Counted from the first letter of the stretch, positions 1 through 12,455 are shown. The stretch is DNA of 64,000 nucleotides from Naganishia liquefaciens (GCA_013423385.1 BLZA01000030.1:1195168-1259167), one strand, 5' to 3'. Notes: a model not told the origin generated them from the letters alone. A program made the numbers and translations.

Positions 1-375
1 ATGTCGTCTCTCGTACTGGAGCACTTTGCAAGAGACGCAGAGCCGATAGTCTTCCCCTCGTCTTCCCCTCGTTGCAAGAAAACGCACCTTTTCACAGTTC
101 TTGTCAGCGACGATCGGCCCGCCGGTCGCCCGCGTGTCGGCGCCCAAACACACGCCCTCTGGTTCGCCTGTGTTGCCTCCGCCAAACTTTACGCCGACAA
201 TGGTCGTTCCGGTAGACGTCGCTGTACGTACAACGAGAGCTTCTCGTAAGAATTTGCGGACTGGGACAAGCGAGGGAAGGGGCGTACCTTTGGGCAATGC
301 GCTGCCGAGACGTTCGCCGAGGAATTGATTGCGTGCGTGATTGCTAAAGTCGAAGCCGGTGTTTGATGCGTCCAT
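1..375 (-). CDS. PUP1: 20S proteasome beta-2 subunit (PUP1), 5' part, cut by window edge
   Basis: Catalytic beta-2 (trypsin-like) subunit of the 20S proteasome. ATG is at 375-373. Exon 1 (375-288) gives a propeptide starting [10 protein letters not shown]. Intron 287-222 begins GTACGC and ends TACAG. Exon 2 (221-88) reads [10 protein letters not shown], then [20 protein letters not shown]. The family is known to cleave its propeptide just before the TT of TGTTIVG, exposing the Thr nucleophile, and the [17 protein letters not shown] block is diagnostic of Pup1/PSMB7. A donor (GTGCGT) at 87 starts a second intron that appears to run to the window edge, so 87-1 is probably intronic. About ten extra residues ([10 protein letters not shown]) sit between strand 1 and LGADTRAT compared with yeast. 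It is divergent from CDC20, with 287 bases between the two start codons. Confidence 0.9.
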   Translation of the reverse strand, partial: MDASNTGFDFSNHARNQFLGERLGSALPKGTPLPSLVPVRKFLREALVVRTATSTGTTIVGVKFGGGNTGEPEGVCLGADTRATGGPIVADKNCEKVRFLATRGRRGEDYRLCVSCKVLQYERRH

Positions 376-662
376 GGTGGGCGTATGGATTGGTGTATGT
401 AGTGACCAAGAGGAGGTGAGGAGTTGCAGGCGTGATGAGCGCTCTCTGGATGAATCGCATGAACGGCGGATGAGGGTCGATTGCTCACCGACGCCGCGTC
501 ACCTGGAGTGCCTTACGTAAGCGTGCCGGGCGCACCCCGCCCCCTTTCCGCTCTCCGCTGGTTGAGGCATAATCTATCCGCGACAGAGCATGTTGTCGCT
601 CAAGACCCATCCATCAGGGTGCGATAGAGGACCGCTCGTTTGTATACCCGAATATAATCGCA
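376..662. promoter_or_regulatory. Shared promoter region of PUP1 and CDC20
   Basis: This 287-base interval separates two divergent start codons and must hold both promoters. No clear TATA box or other named motif was found. No proteasome-control (PACE-like) element was recognised. Confidence 0.4.
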
Positions 663-2748
663 ATGTCCTCGGCAAAGACACCTTCCAAATCTCGTCACAC
701 GACGCCTTCCAGGCATGCGTCGTCTGCACTCACGGGCACATCTCACGCCAACATCACGGCAGACACCATGGACGCCTCGTTCGCCAAGGGAGATCTGTAC
801 GTTGGGTCCCCGAGACGAGAGTGTTCCAATGCTAACGGACGCGCAGGACAAACCCTTTTATCAGCAAGAAACTCCCTGGATCGACGCATACTTCGCCGCG
901 CAAGGCAGGACGATCGTCCGCCGGGATCGCATCGGGCAGTTGCATGACCGTCAACTTGCGCGCGATCGATCCCGAGCGCAAGGATGTCGGAAATACGAGT
1001 ACGGGGAGTAGCGGCAAGTTCTCGACGGGGAGGAATGTACGTGGTGAAACTGTTGTGGTGTCTAGGCTCTCGAGCCTAATAGCGGGTTTTTATAACAGCT
1101 CGACCGGTTTATCCCTTCTCGCAAGGCATCTGGAGACGTCTCAATCCCCTCACTCGCCGCGAGCGCCAACAATTCCATGAACATTAGCATGTCGGAGCTC
1201 TCTCTCGCCGGCGGAGATACATCCACGCTGTCTGCTCACGAAACAACCCAGCACACGCGGATCCTGTCGTTTGCGGCCGCGCCGCCGCCACCGGCATCCC
1301 ACAACCCGCACGCCAACGCGCACTTGAGCCTTTCCCGGCAGTACACTGCTCCATCACGTACGACGGGCGCTCGTAGTGGGGGTTCCACATCGTCTTCGGC
1401 TGCGGGACCGGCAAGACGGCGGATCCCGGCGTTGCCGGATCGTGTGCTCGATGCGCCGGGCTTCAAGGATGATTACTACTTGAACTTGATCTCGTGGAGT
1501 TCGAGCAACAAGGTGGCGATCGGCTTGGGGGAGCTTGCGTATGTGTGGAATGCGGATACGGGGGACGTCTCGAGTATGGGCACCGAGGGGTAAGTCTGCT
1601 GGGATGTGCGATTTAAGTGGGGAATGCTGATAGAAGGGCGGATATAGGGAGGACCAGCCCGAAGTGTGTTCCCTGGCGTGGGCGACGGATGGGAGTTTCT
1701 TGGCGATCGGGAACGACCAAGGGGATGTTGAGCTCTGGGACGCGGATACGGGACAGCGGGTAAGGAAGATGTCGGGGCATCAGGTGAGTAGGCGCGCATG
1801 TGAGCCGATGGGCCTTCTCCTAACGGATGACCTACCAGGCACGCGTGGCATCACTCTCGTGGAACGGAAGCGTCATCTCGTCCGGGTGTCGCGATGGATC
1901 CATTCATCATCATGATGTCAGAATTGCGCAGCACAAGGTGCAAGACCTGCGCGGCCATCGCGCCGAGGTGTGCGGACTCGCGTGGCGCGGGGATGGACAA
2001 TTTTTGGCATCGGGCGGGAATGACAATGTCGTCAATTGTTGGGAGTGGGTATCTGCCGGGACGTCAGGCCAACGGTGTGGGCTAATTTTCTGCATTCAGC
2101 GGAAGAGTTGGTCAGTCGGTGCTGAAGGATGCCGAGGGCCTGCCGAGTGTGCCACCCAAGTGGCAAAAGATGAATCACACGGCGGCCGTCAAGGTAGGTT
2201 TGACGGACAGCGCTCTGGCTAGGCTCGTTCGTTAGCTAATCGGTTGACAGGCCATCGCATGGTGTCCGTGGCAAACGAGTCTCCTTGCTACTGGTGGCGG
2301 CACGAGTGACCAAACGATTCACTTTTGGTCATCGACCACGGGCGCGCGTCTCTCGTCGCTTCCCACCTCGTCGCAGGTGACATCCTTGATCTGGTCAAAC
2401 CACTCCAAGGAGATCCTTGCGACGCACGGGTTCCCGGATAAGAGTATGACGTTGTGGAGTTACCCTTCGTTGACAAAAGTGCAGGAGCTGCAGGGTGCGC
2501 ATGATGAGCGTATTTTGGGGAGCGCCGTGAGTCCCGATGGGTGCACGGTCGTCACGGGCGCGGCGGACGAGAATCTCAAGGTGAGCCCCTCCCCCCCCCT
2601 CCGCGGGATGTCCTGTGAATATACCGGCCTCATGCTCTCGCAGTTCTGGAAGATATGGGAAGCCAAGAGCAGCTACAAGAGCAAGTCGGAGGACCGGGAT
2701 GAGAATGGGGCGGTGCGGACCAAGCATACGGCGGCGATGTGGCGGTAG
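663..2748 (+). CDS. CDC20: CDC20/Fizzy-type APC/C activator
   Basis: WD40 activator of the anaphase-promoting complex. Exons: 663-796, 847-1036, 1099-1589, 1648-1783, 1839-2044, 2100-2193, 2251-2580 and 2644-2748, giving 561 residues. The C-box (LDRFIPSR, about residues 109-116) and the family signature RRIPALPDRVLDAPGFKDDY followed by YLNLISW precede about seven WD repeats (for example LAIGNDQGDVELWD and LASGGNDNVVNCWD). RVLDAPG..DDYYLNL is nearer Cdc20/Slp1 than Cdh1, which usually has KVLDAP.L.DDFYLNL. The usual C-terminal Ile-Arg tail is replaced by Met-Trp-Arg, so only the terminal Arg is kept. The first ATG of the frame is used. The N-terminal 100 residues are Ser/Thr/basic-rich, as expected for a spindle-checkpoint target. 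No KEN box was seen. Confidence 0.92.
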
Positions 2749-2961
2749 GGGGCGGGTTGTACCACACTGTACTTGAACACTGTAGCGAGCGAGATGACTC
2801 AAGCGCGTCTGTCACATGAAGGCGCAGAGTGCGCGCTTATTCGGGTGACTGTGGGGGGGGGATGCGGGGCAGAGAGGATGAGCCATCATCAAGCAAGAGA
2901 GAGGGAGAGCAGCCATCCACTCCTCGATCGGGCTACTCGTTGAGGACGCATCCACGCCACC

Positions 2962-5272
2962 ATGACACAGCCCGCACAGCCGCCCACACGCCGCGAGATA
3001 GAACGCAAGCTCTCCCTCCGTTCCGCAGCCGACGAGCCCACACCGGCGTCCCTGCTTCCCCCACCGGCGGCGGCGCCGTCGTCACAGCCGCAAGCGCACG
3101 TCCACTACTCGACGCTGTCGTCGCCGTCGCTCGTCGGCGAAGGAACGTTCACGACGACGGGAACGGCTACGGCTACGGCCACGGGCACGGGCACGAGTAC
3201 GGATGTCGGAGGCGGGATGAGCGAGGATGATGATTTGGATGCGATTGGCGAGGAAGAAGAAGAGGACGAGGATGAAGGGGAGGAGATTTCAGATGTCGAG
3301 TGTCTCGAGGGCGGTGGGGGGCGGGTCGTCGAGAACGATGGTCTCGCGGGATCATCGCGTATAGAGTCAACGACGACGACTGCTGCGCCGCGTGCATTGC
3401 CGGCGGCGGATGTGGTCGAGCCCGTGGATGAAGAGATGCGCAGGCGCATGGAGGGAGAGCGGCTGGTGAAGAGTGGATACTTGATGAAAAAGGGTGAGCG
3501 ACGAAAGACGTGGAAGAAGCGATGGTTTGTGCTTCGGACGGAAAAGCTGGCGTATTACAAGGACGACAAGGTGAGCCCCGGGGTTGTATGCATGTTGGCG
3601 TCTGTGTCGGCTGACGGACGGGCGGGCGCTGCTGTTCGCAGGAATACGTCCTCTGTCGGATCCTCAACCTGCGCGACATTCATTCTGTACTCGCCGTTCA
3701 ACTCAAGAAGAATCAACACCACACGATCGGCCTCGTTACTTCGTCGCGCACATACTATGTCCGCGCTGATACGGCTGCAGAAATGGAAGCGTGGATTCGA
3801 GCGCTCAACGAGACAAGGAGAGCTCTTGCGGAGCGAGATGAGTGGGCCGAGAGGCAGGAGGAGCGTAGGCGGGCTGTCGGAAAGCAAATGGGTCATGAGC
3901 AGCAAATGGTGGATTCCCTGGCGGGCATGTCGCTTGGCCAGGCATCGACACACGCAGAGTCGATGGATCGCGCGCCATTGGGACATTTGCCCGTTCGTAC
4001 GCCCGGCAATGAGTTTGAAACGTACGGAATGACGCCGGTCGTTTCGGGACTTGTGCCGTCGGGCGTTGCGGGGATTATCACCAGTTCCGAGAGTGAGGAT
4101 GAAGGGCACGTCTACGAGGGAGGCCGCGGCGCCGATGTGGGACGATCGCCAGTCGACTACGATCCGAGGCAGGGCCAACAGTCGTTCAGCCCCGGTGGCG
4201 CATCGGGTCTCGCCATCCATTCGGCGGCACCCGTCAGCCCGATACAGACGGATCCGCACAAGGTCATCCTCAGCGGGTACCTGACCAAGCTCGGGAACAA
4301 GCGCAAGACGTGGCGAAAGCGGTGGTTTGTGCTAACGAGCGGGGAATTGGTATATACCAAGAGTCACATGGTCAGTCTGCCGAAGTCAATATGCGTGGCC
4401 ATGCATGCTGATGTGTATACGCATCACAGGACACCCGAGTGCACCGCGTGATTCCGCTCAATTGCATGCTCGACGCGCTCGAGCTCGACGTAATGCCGAT
4501 GCTCGAATCCGCCGGCGAATCTTCCTCGGATGACGGACTGGCGAGTACCGGACATCCGAATGCCGCGAGCCCGAGGGCGCGAACGAATTCGCATTCGAGC
4601 AGATCCCATCGTCGGTTCGTCGGTGCACATGCTTCTTCCACGGCAGGAGGCGCCTCGAGCGGGGCAACAGCGCCATGGCAGCATACATTCCAGGTGATCA
4701 CGCCGAAACGTACATTCAAGCTTTGTGCGCCGTCGGAAGAGGAAGAGATCAAGTGGCTGGCAGCGCTGAGGGCGCTCATCAATCGGGAGCGAGGCATGAC
4801 CTCCCCTGGAATTGCACCCATGCCGTCGAATGGGCGACAAGGATCGTTGCCTCCGGCCGTAGGAATCACTCGAGCGAGCCCGCCCTCGACGACTATCGAG
4901 ATTCCGCCGGCGACGGCGCCCGTTGCCATCGGATCGCCATTTGCCGCGCCCGGGTCAAGCTGGGAAGCCTCGTCGGCCCCCTCGAGCCAGACACATCGTC
5001 ATGGGCCGCCTCTCGATCAAGCTTCGTATTTCCCCCCTCAGTCATATCACTCTGCCGGGCTCGCGACTTCGCCATCCCAGGCCACGCTCGGTCCGACAAC
5101 ACGCCAGGCCACAACGGCGAATTTACCACCGCTCGTGACGACGCCGCTTTCCCCGCGCCATCGTTCGGCAACGCAATCGGCCAAGGCGGCCGTGGCCGAA
5201 GTCGTGAGACGGTTCCACCCAGAGACATCACACCATTCACATTCACAGTCGCACGCGCAGACGCCATCATAG
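2962..5272 (+). CDS. Tandem PH-domain protein (TAPP-like)
   Basis: Probable phosphoinositide-binding adaptor. Exons 2962-3570, 3642-4370 and 4430-5272 give 726 residues. The N-terminus is low-complexity with a strongly acidic run (EEEEEDEDEGEE). PH1 starts near residue 170 (VKSGYLMKKGERRKTWKKRW) and ends at AAEMEAWIRALNETR, followed by a charged helix (ALAERDEWAERQEERRR). PH2 starts near residue 410 (LSGYLTKLGNKRKTWRKRWF) and ends at EEEIKWLAALRALI. Both domains carry the K-x-G-x-L-x(n)-K-x-W-K/R-x-R-W-F pattern known for 3-phosphoinositide binding. An intron interrupts each PH domain at nearly the same place, after the third strand (YYKDDK and YTKSHM), which suggests the second arose by duplication. 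The tail is Pro/Ser-rich. Its cellular role cannot be read from sequence; polarity or plasma-membrane signalling is an inference. Confidence 0.85.
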
Positions 5273-5571
5273 CGGCTATAAAGCATTACGGTTGTCATTC
5301 CCGCACAAAGTATGCGTCGATACGAGGTTGTACCAGTCAATAGTGTCAATGTCAGTTTCAAGCAGTCATCGCAACATGCTACTCTGGCTCGCTTATCGCG
5401 CCTCGAATCTCATTCGGCGTTCAAAGTTGTCGCCTTGGCGACGAGCGAATGCCCAGACGACTGTTCTGTCCCCGCGCCAGCCATGTCCCAGACGTCCCGC
5501 TCTAATGCACGTGATTCCATAGACTCGTAAACCGATACAAAACGGTACAACTCGCCATGCGCCCCTCAACC

Positions 5572-6913
5572 CTAGTGCCCGCTCTTCGGGGGGTTGTAGT
5601 AGAGCTTTCGGTTCTTGATCACGGTCCACTTGAACCTCTTGACGTATAGAGAGATGGCTGTCAAGGTCGACAAGATGATGACGGCCTGCGAGCAGAAGGG
5701 TCAGTTCTGGTTTAATACAAATGTGCGGGGAAAAGGGAAACTACGCACCTGCATACCCATCTTCTTTCGCTCGTCCAATTCCGGCTCGGCGGTCCATGCA
5801 AGGAACGTCACGACGTCCTTTGCCATCTGCGAAGTCGTCGACGGGGTACCATCGTCGAATTCCACCAGGCCGTCGAACAAGACTCGGGCCATGGCGATAC
5901 CGCCTCCGGGGAAGTAGCTGCAAGGGCAAGGCGGGATGAGATGCGGTTTTGAAGGGAGGGGGGCCAAGGAGGCCGACGCGCGGGCTTACGGGTTGTAGTT
6001 CATGCCCTCGGCGACGTGCACACCGGGAGGAGGGTCAACGTAGCCGGTCAAGAGCGAGTAGACGTAGTCGGCACCGCCATGACGGGCCTTGACCATCAAT
6101 GACAAATCCGGAGGCAGGGCACCTGCGTTTCCAGCCCGAGCGGCCTCGTCGTTGGGGTACGGCGCCGGCATGTAATCGGCGAGCTTTCCAGGCCTCTGGA
6201 ACATTTCTCCCTCATCGTTGGGTCCATCGGTGTACTCAACCTCTTCGGCCATACCCTTGACTTCATCCACCGTGTGCGAGACACCGACCAAGTTTCGCCA
6301 TGCGATTCGGTCGAGCGAGTGACACGCCGAGCAGACTTCCCGGTACACTTGGTAGCCCCGACGAATGGCCGCGTGGTCAAACGTATCAAACGGGCCCTTG
6401 TGCGCCCACGGATAGGCGGCCGGGTGGAGACCGTCTTCGGCGGCGGTGTTGGCGGATGCCTCGGGAAGGAAGGGCAAGGTGCCGTAGAGGTTGGTGTAGT
6501 AGGCGATGGAGCCGGCCGAGAGGGCGGTGGCACCGACGAGGGCGGCTCGGGACGAGGTTTTAGGGGCGGCTTGTGTGCTGGCCATTCGGACCTAAGGGCG
6601 CAGGAGGGGGGCACGCGCGTCAGTAGAAGTTGGGGAAATAAAAATGTGCAGGACGTATGCATCGGAGCCGCTGTGCACGGGTCTTCCCTCTCGTCTTTCG
6701 CATATTGCTCCCAGATACCAGAGCAAACATCCGCGTACTCGCCCCTGACATCCATCGTTCCCGACATTCCGCCTGGTAACCATCCCGCTCTTCATCCCGC
6801 TTCCTGGCTCGATGCGCCAACAAGATAAAACCGTCACAGACCATGCTACTCACATTGGCAAAAGCCGTCTGCCTGCCAGCCTTGACGGCCATTCGGTTCA
6901 ACATTCCAAACAT
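5572..6913 (-). CDS. CYT1: Cytochrome c1, complex III heme protein
   Basis: Inner-membrane heme subunit of the cytochrome bc1 complex, passing electrons from the Rieske protein to cytochrome c. Exons (minus): 6913-6854, 6591-5990, 5917-5749 and 5685-5572, giving 314 residues. The first exon encodes only a basic, amphipathic mitochondrial presequence ([20 protein letters not shown]). A 262-base intron follows, long for this window. The heme-binding CSACH motif is present ([20 protein letters not shown]), with the conserved GRDLR-region equivalent at [16 protein letters not shown] and [10 protein letters not shown]. The axial Met falls in the conserved [13 protein letters not shown] segment. 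A C-terminal membrane anchor ([20 protein letters not shown]) ends in a Lys-rich matrix-side tail. Length and motif order match the family. The gene is convergent with the tandem-PH gene, 299 bases away. Confidence 0.96.
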
Positions 6914-8171
6914 CCTGACAAAGATCCTTCGAGATTCTCTTCGGGGATTTTTTTTTACTTCTGCGGGCGATCGGATCTGGTAGTGAAGAGCGCAAGAGGT
7001 GTTGGTATACGGCGTATCGCTGAGGACGGCGAGTCCGAGGGCAAGGGGTGTGTGTGCTAACCAGAGAATCCCAACAGTCCGAGTGGGGGATCTGACTCGG
7101 AGGGTGATCGATGTGCGGGCGAGGTGGGTGAGATCAAGCGGCAGCTAACCGCAGAAACCGCAGAAGCAGGAGCGTATCGGAGCGCGAGCCACTGAGCGGG
7201 CCAACCAGCGCCGAGCCATTCATTTCGCGCGCAGAGGCGGGCGCACCCCGGACCAGACGAGCGCGTTTTCCCACGATGGGTAGGAGGGGTGGGATGGGCA
7301 ACAAGGCTCGTTTGGGGGGTTCCTGCCATGATACGTTGGTGCCATGAAGGAAAGGAAGAGATATTCATGCCGGATGTACTGTCTCGCCCTCGCCTTGTAA
7401 CGGGCCCAACACTTGAGGGCGAAAAGCCTGCTGCGTTCGTGAGGATATATAGCTCATCGCTGGAGTGATCACAAACACCTGCACGGCTGGACGGGTTACA
7501 CTTCGCGCACTACTTCCCACGCAAGCTTCTGAGAGAATCAAAAGAACCCACCGATCTGAACAGCTGGAAATCGTCTTTGAACTGGAGAAACTTTGCACAC
7601 GTATCCTTCGATACGGGTCGGGCGACTAGTGCACCGGTCAGAGCTTTCCCGCCTTGCATGGAAATAGCAATGTGCGTTTCCGTATCAGTCTTCAGGGTAT
7701 TCGCTGAATCACTTCGACCGCGCGGGTACGACGCCCGAAGCCCGGGACCGCGGTAACGGCTCAGCTCAAAGATGGCAAGTAGTGCCTAAGCGGAAGAATC
7801 GCCGTTTGTGGCGGATCGAGATGTCAGTCTACAGTCAGATGAGCCAGCCGTCAATGTATAGTTCAGATGTCGCATGAATCGATGTACTGGCGCCCGTGCT
7901 GCTCAGAACATCGCTACAAGCTTCACATCAGTGCTCCGTAGAGTACCACTGCAACGCTGGACCGTCCAGCTGCGGGATCATCCGAACGGCTCGCGCAAGT
8001 CGACCTACCTCGCTCGGTGCGACTCTCTCTCGCTCGATCGCACGCGCGGCTGCAACCGCGTTCCAACCTGAAACACCAAATGCCAGGCTGTCGAGACTTG
8101 ATCTTCCGTCGTCGACCGTTTTCTTTACACCGAATGAACAGACATCAATCATTCCCCAGGGCATGCCATGA
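6914..8171. other. Intergenic, CYT1 to PIG-H (1.26 kb)
   Basis: No gene is recognised here. Two opposing open stretches, 7896-8171 (+) and 8164-7928 (-), overlap each other completely and match nothing known to me. At most one could be coding. The region must contain the CYT1 and PIG-H promoters. A thymine run (about 6948-6957) lies just upstream of CYT1. Confidence 0.4.
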
Positions 8172-9154
8172 ATGACATCTCATCCCGTCGCTCGCCCAGA
8201 TGAGCGCCCACGCTCAATCGAGCGCCCGTTACGCAACAAAGGCTTCCCTGAGCTGTGCGTCATTCGGGATCGAGTCTCCTCGCGCACGGACCGTCGGGAT
8301 GCGCAGCGGGAGGCCGATGGGGATCTCATTCAGGTGGAATATCGAGTGTATGCGCCGGGGTTTGAGAGGGCGCTTGATGGTGTGAGGGATGTGGAAACGG
8401 CCAGAGTGTCTTGGTGCAGGATGCGGCTGAGGTCATTGGGTTGGCTTGTGTCGCTCCTCGCTGCTCTGTTTTCCGTTGTTGGATCGGAAAAGCTTTTCCA
8501 CTGGAAGGACGCTGTGAGCAGAACTGGGGCACGATGACGTGTCAAAGTCTGACATACTTTTACCGGCAGATCCTGCTCAAAGCACAACCGAGATATCTCC
8601 TATGGGCCCTCTTGACGTTTATCTTTGTCTCCAGATTATCCAAGCGTATCATCTATGGTAAATAGCTCGCATCTCACGAAGAGTCCATGTTGCTCATTCC
8701 CTGCAGAATCCATAACCGCCCTGCCAAGCCTCGGCATCCAATTTACTACCCAAAGAGCCTACACCCTTCCCGGCTACCACCATGCGCTCATCGTCTACCC
8801 ATCCTCGACGACAACGATCTTTATACCGCTCCCGAGCTTCCGACCGCGCGGAGGTACGGGTGCAGATGCGGTGTTCGTGCATGAGGGGCTACAGCGTTGG
8901 GGGATAAGGTACTATCTGGGATTACTGTGGGATGCGCAGTGGCGAGCGGGTGGACATGACGTCGAGAAGCGGGAAACAGCGGATTCATGGCAGGTTCAAG
9001 TCGGGTTTCCAGTGAGTTGCTTTTCGTCAATGACAAAGTGCACGCTCATATTCGAACACGGTTGTAGAACCTTCAGCCTCGTTTGCCAATCTTGCGGGAA
9101 GTCTATTATGGTGTGCGCGAGACCATGTTCAACGACTACGCGCCCGAGGCATAG
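8172..9154 (+). CDS. GPI15: GPI-GlcNAc transferase subunit PIG-H (Gpi15)
   Basis: Accessory subunit of the ER enzyme that makes GlcNAc-phosphatidylinositol, the first step of GPI-anchor synthesis. Exons 8172-8513, 8570-8657, 8707-9011 and 9077-9154 give 270 residues. Two hydrophobic segments form the membrane hairpin (SLGWLVSLLAALFSVV and YLLWALLTFIFVSRL). They are followed by the PIG-H domain: ESITALPSLGIQFTTQR, then FIPLPSF, VFVHEGLQRWGIRYYLGLLW, and PRLPILREVYYGVRETMFND at the C-terminus. The order and spacing match human PIGH (SLGIQ..FI....VINEAI....YYL....RLDCLIEIYR). The N-terminal 70 residues before VEYRVYAPGFE are unlike any family member known to me. The start could therefore be further in, or an upstream exon could be missing. 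Confidence 0.85.
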
Positions 9155-9241
9155 ACCCGTGATTGCAGACCAAGACTTGTACATCTATGAATGGTATACC
9201 TGAACCGCTGATTACAACCCGGCCAAGACACAAAAGTCTCG

Positions 9242-12200
9242 TTACAATCTATTGCTCGACAGCTTCGTCCCCCATTTCTCGTCTAAAAAGGCATTGAGAT
9301 ACTCGTATAGCTCGCGATAGGCATGTCGACCCGACATGGCGTGATTGCTGTATCCATCCTGATCAGCGGCCGGAACATGAACAGACGCCTCGCACTCACG
9401 AATCCGTAAACATGCGGAACCGGAAGTTTCGGACGTCGGCCTGCGTAAACTTTTCGAGCAGATTGGCCGTATTCGCATAGTGCACATTGTCGTCACCCGA
9501 CCCGTGGGCAAGCAGGAATTCAGCGTCATTGAAAGCCGTCACATTATTGACAGCACTAGTGATGTAACCAGTGGGATTTTCAGCCGGCGTCGACATGTAT
9601 CGTTCCGTATAGATCGAGTCGTAGTATAGCCAGTTGGTCACCGGAGCAACGGCCACTTTTGGATGGGTTAGTGACAGAATGCTTTTGGAGGAGAGCTTAC
9701 TCACTGCCCAGGGAGATTACGCCGCTGTCGGCTTCGATGACCTTGCTGGTGAGGAATCCACCATAACTCTATGGACGACGTGTTAGCAAAGGCCGATGAC
9801 ATTGCGCATTCGACCGTACCCAGCCCCAGATGCCAATCCGCTTGATATCGACGTATCGTTTCTTCGCCCACTCGCGAGCGGCGTTTACTTGATCGATAAC
9901 TTCGTATCGTCCTAGATCGTCCCTGATAACGTTTCTGAAAGGACGTCCCTGAAGACCCGTGCCGCGGCCGTCAACCGTTAGGACGATAATCTTCTTCTCG
10001 CACGCGAGGTAGTGATGCCAGTCTCGACGGAAACGGACATCTGCACTTTGAGAATTAGGTCCGCCGTACCTGACCAAAGGTAGCGTAAGCCATGTTCAAG
10101 CAGATGCTCCAAGGGGCTTACGGATTCAGCAAGACCGGATACTTTTTCCGGCCGGAAGTGTCCATGTTGGGAGGCATAGTCTCCATCACGTTGAGCACTG
10201 CATTCGGCAAGAATCAGCTACCGATAGTCATCACCCCGCCTCTCGACTCACGGACGCCATCAGTCTCGACAGTCGTATAGGTAACAATCGGCAGGCAGAA
10301 CTCGGATGACGTCTGGTTCAAAGCAGCATTATCCGCAATGATAACAGCTTGATCTGCGGCAGTCTGATTAGCTCGCGTCGAATTTGGCGTCTCAAGACTC
10401 ACCCTCTTGCCCGACTTTGACGAGCTTTTGCCATGGCACATCCGGGCCCATGTTGACCAACATGTAATACCCTCCGTATGGTGAGAAGCTCGTCATGTAG
10501 TATCCGGGCACGGTCGTGTCCGTCAGTATCTGCATCGAGCTCTCAAAGGATTCGAGGTTGGCCGCCATGTGACTCGAGGGAAGTCGAGCGCTGTATAAAT
10601 GTCGTTCCATCGAGGGATTTGCCGCCATAAAGTAGCTGCGAGCAAGTTGTGAGCCAAGTCTTTCTCCCAGGACTTCTTCCCGCTTACACGATCCCCTTTT
10701 CCAGATCGACCCCGCTGATGCCATTGGCCACTTCCCATTCACCCTTGGAGATCCAAATGGGTTCACCCGAGGTCACGGGCGCGAAAAGCGCGACATGCGG
10801 GTATCCGTCCTTCGTAGGAACAACGTCGAGGTAGCCGGGGACGTCTCCCGGGATGGGTATCGCGTTTTGGCTCTGATTGTTGGAAAAGTCGGTAACCTCA
10901 TAAAACTTCTCCCCTTTGGAACGTACATGGTCAATCCATCCATCATCGCCTTCCTCGCCCTCTTTGCCAAGAATCCGTGTCACTTTGCCCTCATTCTGGC
11001 CTTTGGCAAAGATGACGACGCTTCCCTTGCGTGCTGCTCGATCGACCTCCTTGACGAGGAGATCTCGATCTCCAACCCATCCGACTTCCAGGATGATCCG
11101 GTCCGCCAGAGGCATCGAACCCGGCCATGTCAGCGTCCTAACGGTTTGCTTGACAGTCGCTTGAGTGGCGATAGCATACGAATGTACCGTGACGAGCGGA
11201 TTGGGAGTTCCTGGTTTGGGGTATCTGAGTCGTGACGTCAAGTCAGTCACGGCGACATATTCATCCATTGTACCTACTTCATCACAAAATTCTCGGGGTA
11301 CGGCTGTGGATCCATCGCCTCGCCAGACGGATTGTAGTACTGCAGCGTATAGTCGCGAACATTTGCCTCGTCACTCTTGAGAAACGCAATCGTGTCGCCC
11401 AAGGGATTCCACCAGAGCGCGCTATTGGATTGAAAGACCTCTTCTTCGTAGACCCAATCGGGAACTCCGTTGAATACGTGACTGCTGCCGTCATCTGTCA
11501 CCCTCGTCGGACGAGGTGGTTTGGGTCCAGCAATCGTTAAATCAATTTCAGCAGAGTCGACGACGAAGAGATCATTCTCGTAGACAAAGGCGATATGGTG
11601 ACCCTTGGGAGACCATTCTGCGTAGGCGATCTTGGCGGGGCTCTCGGGCACACGCAGTGGAAACGTGACATGGTCCGCGAGCCGATGGATGAAGTAATTG
11701 CCAAACGAAGAATGCCGCCACAATTTTCGATGCGAAGTCTTGAGCAAAAGGTACTGCATGTCGGCCGAGAGACGCCAATCTGTGAACGCCAAAGGGGTAT
11801 TATCGCCTAGTGAGTTTGGATCACGGATATCAGATGCTGTGACCAGGATCCGATCCGTTGAATTGTCCGCGACGGAGCGGAGAAGAATATCTCCGTCGTC
11901 ATTGCGAATAGAATATATCCCATCCCCAGCTGTCGAGAAGATCAGCCAGACGCTTCCGTCGGGTCATCGTGGCTCACCTTCCTTGACCCATGCAATATTT
12001 TCGAGATGGGGGGAAAATGTCCCGTTGAAGATGTGATCCATCGTTAAATGCTTTGTTCCACCCTTGCGCGTATACGTCGTTGACGAAGACTGGAAAGCCG
12101 ATCCGGCGAGCATTCCGATGGCCGCTGCCCCGAGAAGGATACAGCACAGCCCAAAGATAAACATCTTGGACTGTCGCCCGCGCGAACGCTTGATCGTGGA

Positions 12201-12455
12201 CGGGTACGCATAATTCTGATACCCTGAAGCGTTTCGACCGTCCAGGCCATGACCTTCCTCCATAGACGGTTCATCGAGAAACCGACTGTCCTTTTCAAGA
12301 AACTCGCGGTCCAGGCTAGACTCGTCCACATCGCTGTCAGACTCGGACGTACGCGGGACCTTGTCGCGGTTGTATGGATTCTCGTCATCCGTATCGTGAT
12401 CGATTATGAAGTGATCGGCTTCCATCCTGTCGTCGCTGCCACCGAGAGATGGCAT
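9242..12455 (-). CDS. Dipeptidyl aminopeptidase (DPP IV family, Ste13/Dap2-like)
   Basis: Type II membrane serine peptidase that trims X-Pro/X-Ala dipeptides in late Golgi or vacuole. Exons (minus): 12455-11978, 11929-11278, 11224-10688, 10635-10403, 10353-10252, 10197-10122, 10069-9820, 9768-9705, 9655-9400 and 9347-9242, giving 917 residues. It has an acidic cytosolic N-terminus, one membrane anchor (KMFIFGLCCILLGAAAIGML, about residue 95), then a DPPIV beta-propeller containing NGVPDWVYEEEVF, the conserved Glu-rich loop that binds the substrate N-terminus. The alpha/beta-hydrolase domain has the nucleophile in GWSYGGF (Ser777, the first codon of exon 8), the acid in GSGDDNVHY (Asp853) and the base His891 (GRHAYRELYEYL). 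All three residues are intact, so it should be active. An in-frame ATG at 12539 would add 28 residues. 12455 is preferred because it starts the hydrophilic tail directly. Vacuolar versus Golgi location cannot be decided. Confidence 0.93.

Noticed and set aside
3105-4259. Long antisense frames opposite the tandem-PH gene
   Set aside because: Shadow frames of a GC-rich coding region. The plus strand has both PH domains intact.
7896-8171. Two fully overlapping opposite-strand frames upstream of PIG-H
   Set aside because: Each mirrors the other, neither shows a family motif, and both lie where promoters are expected.
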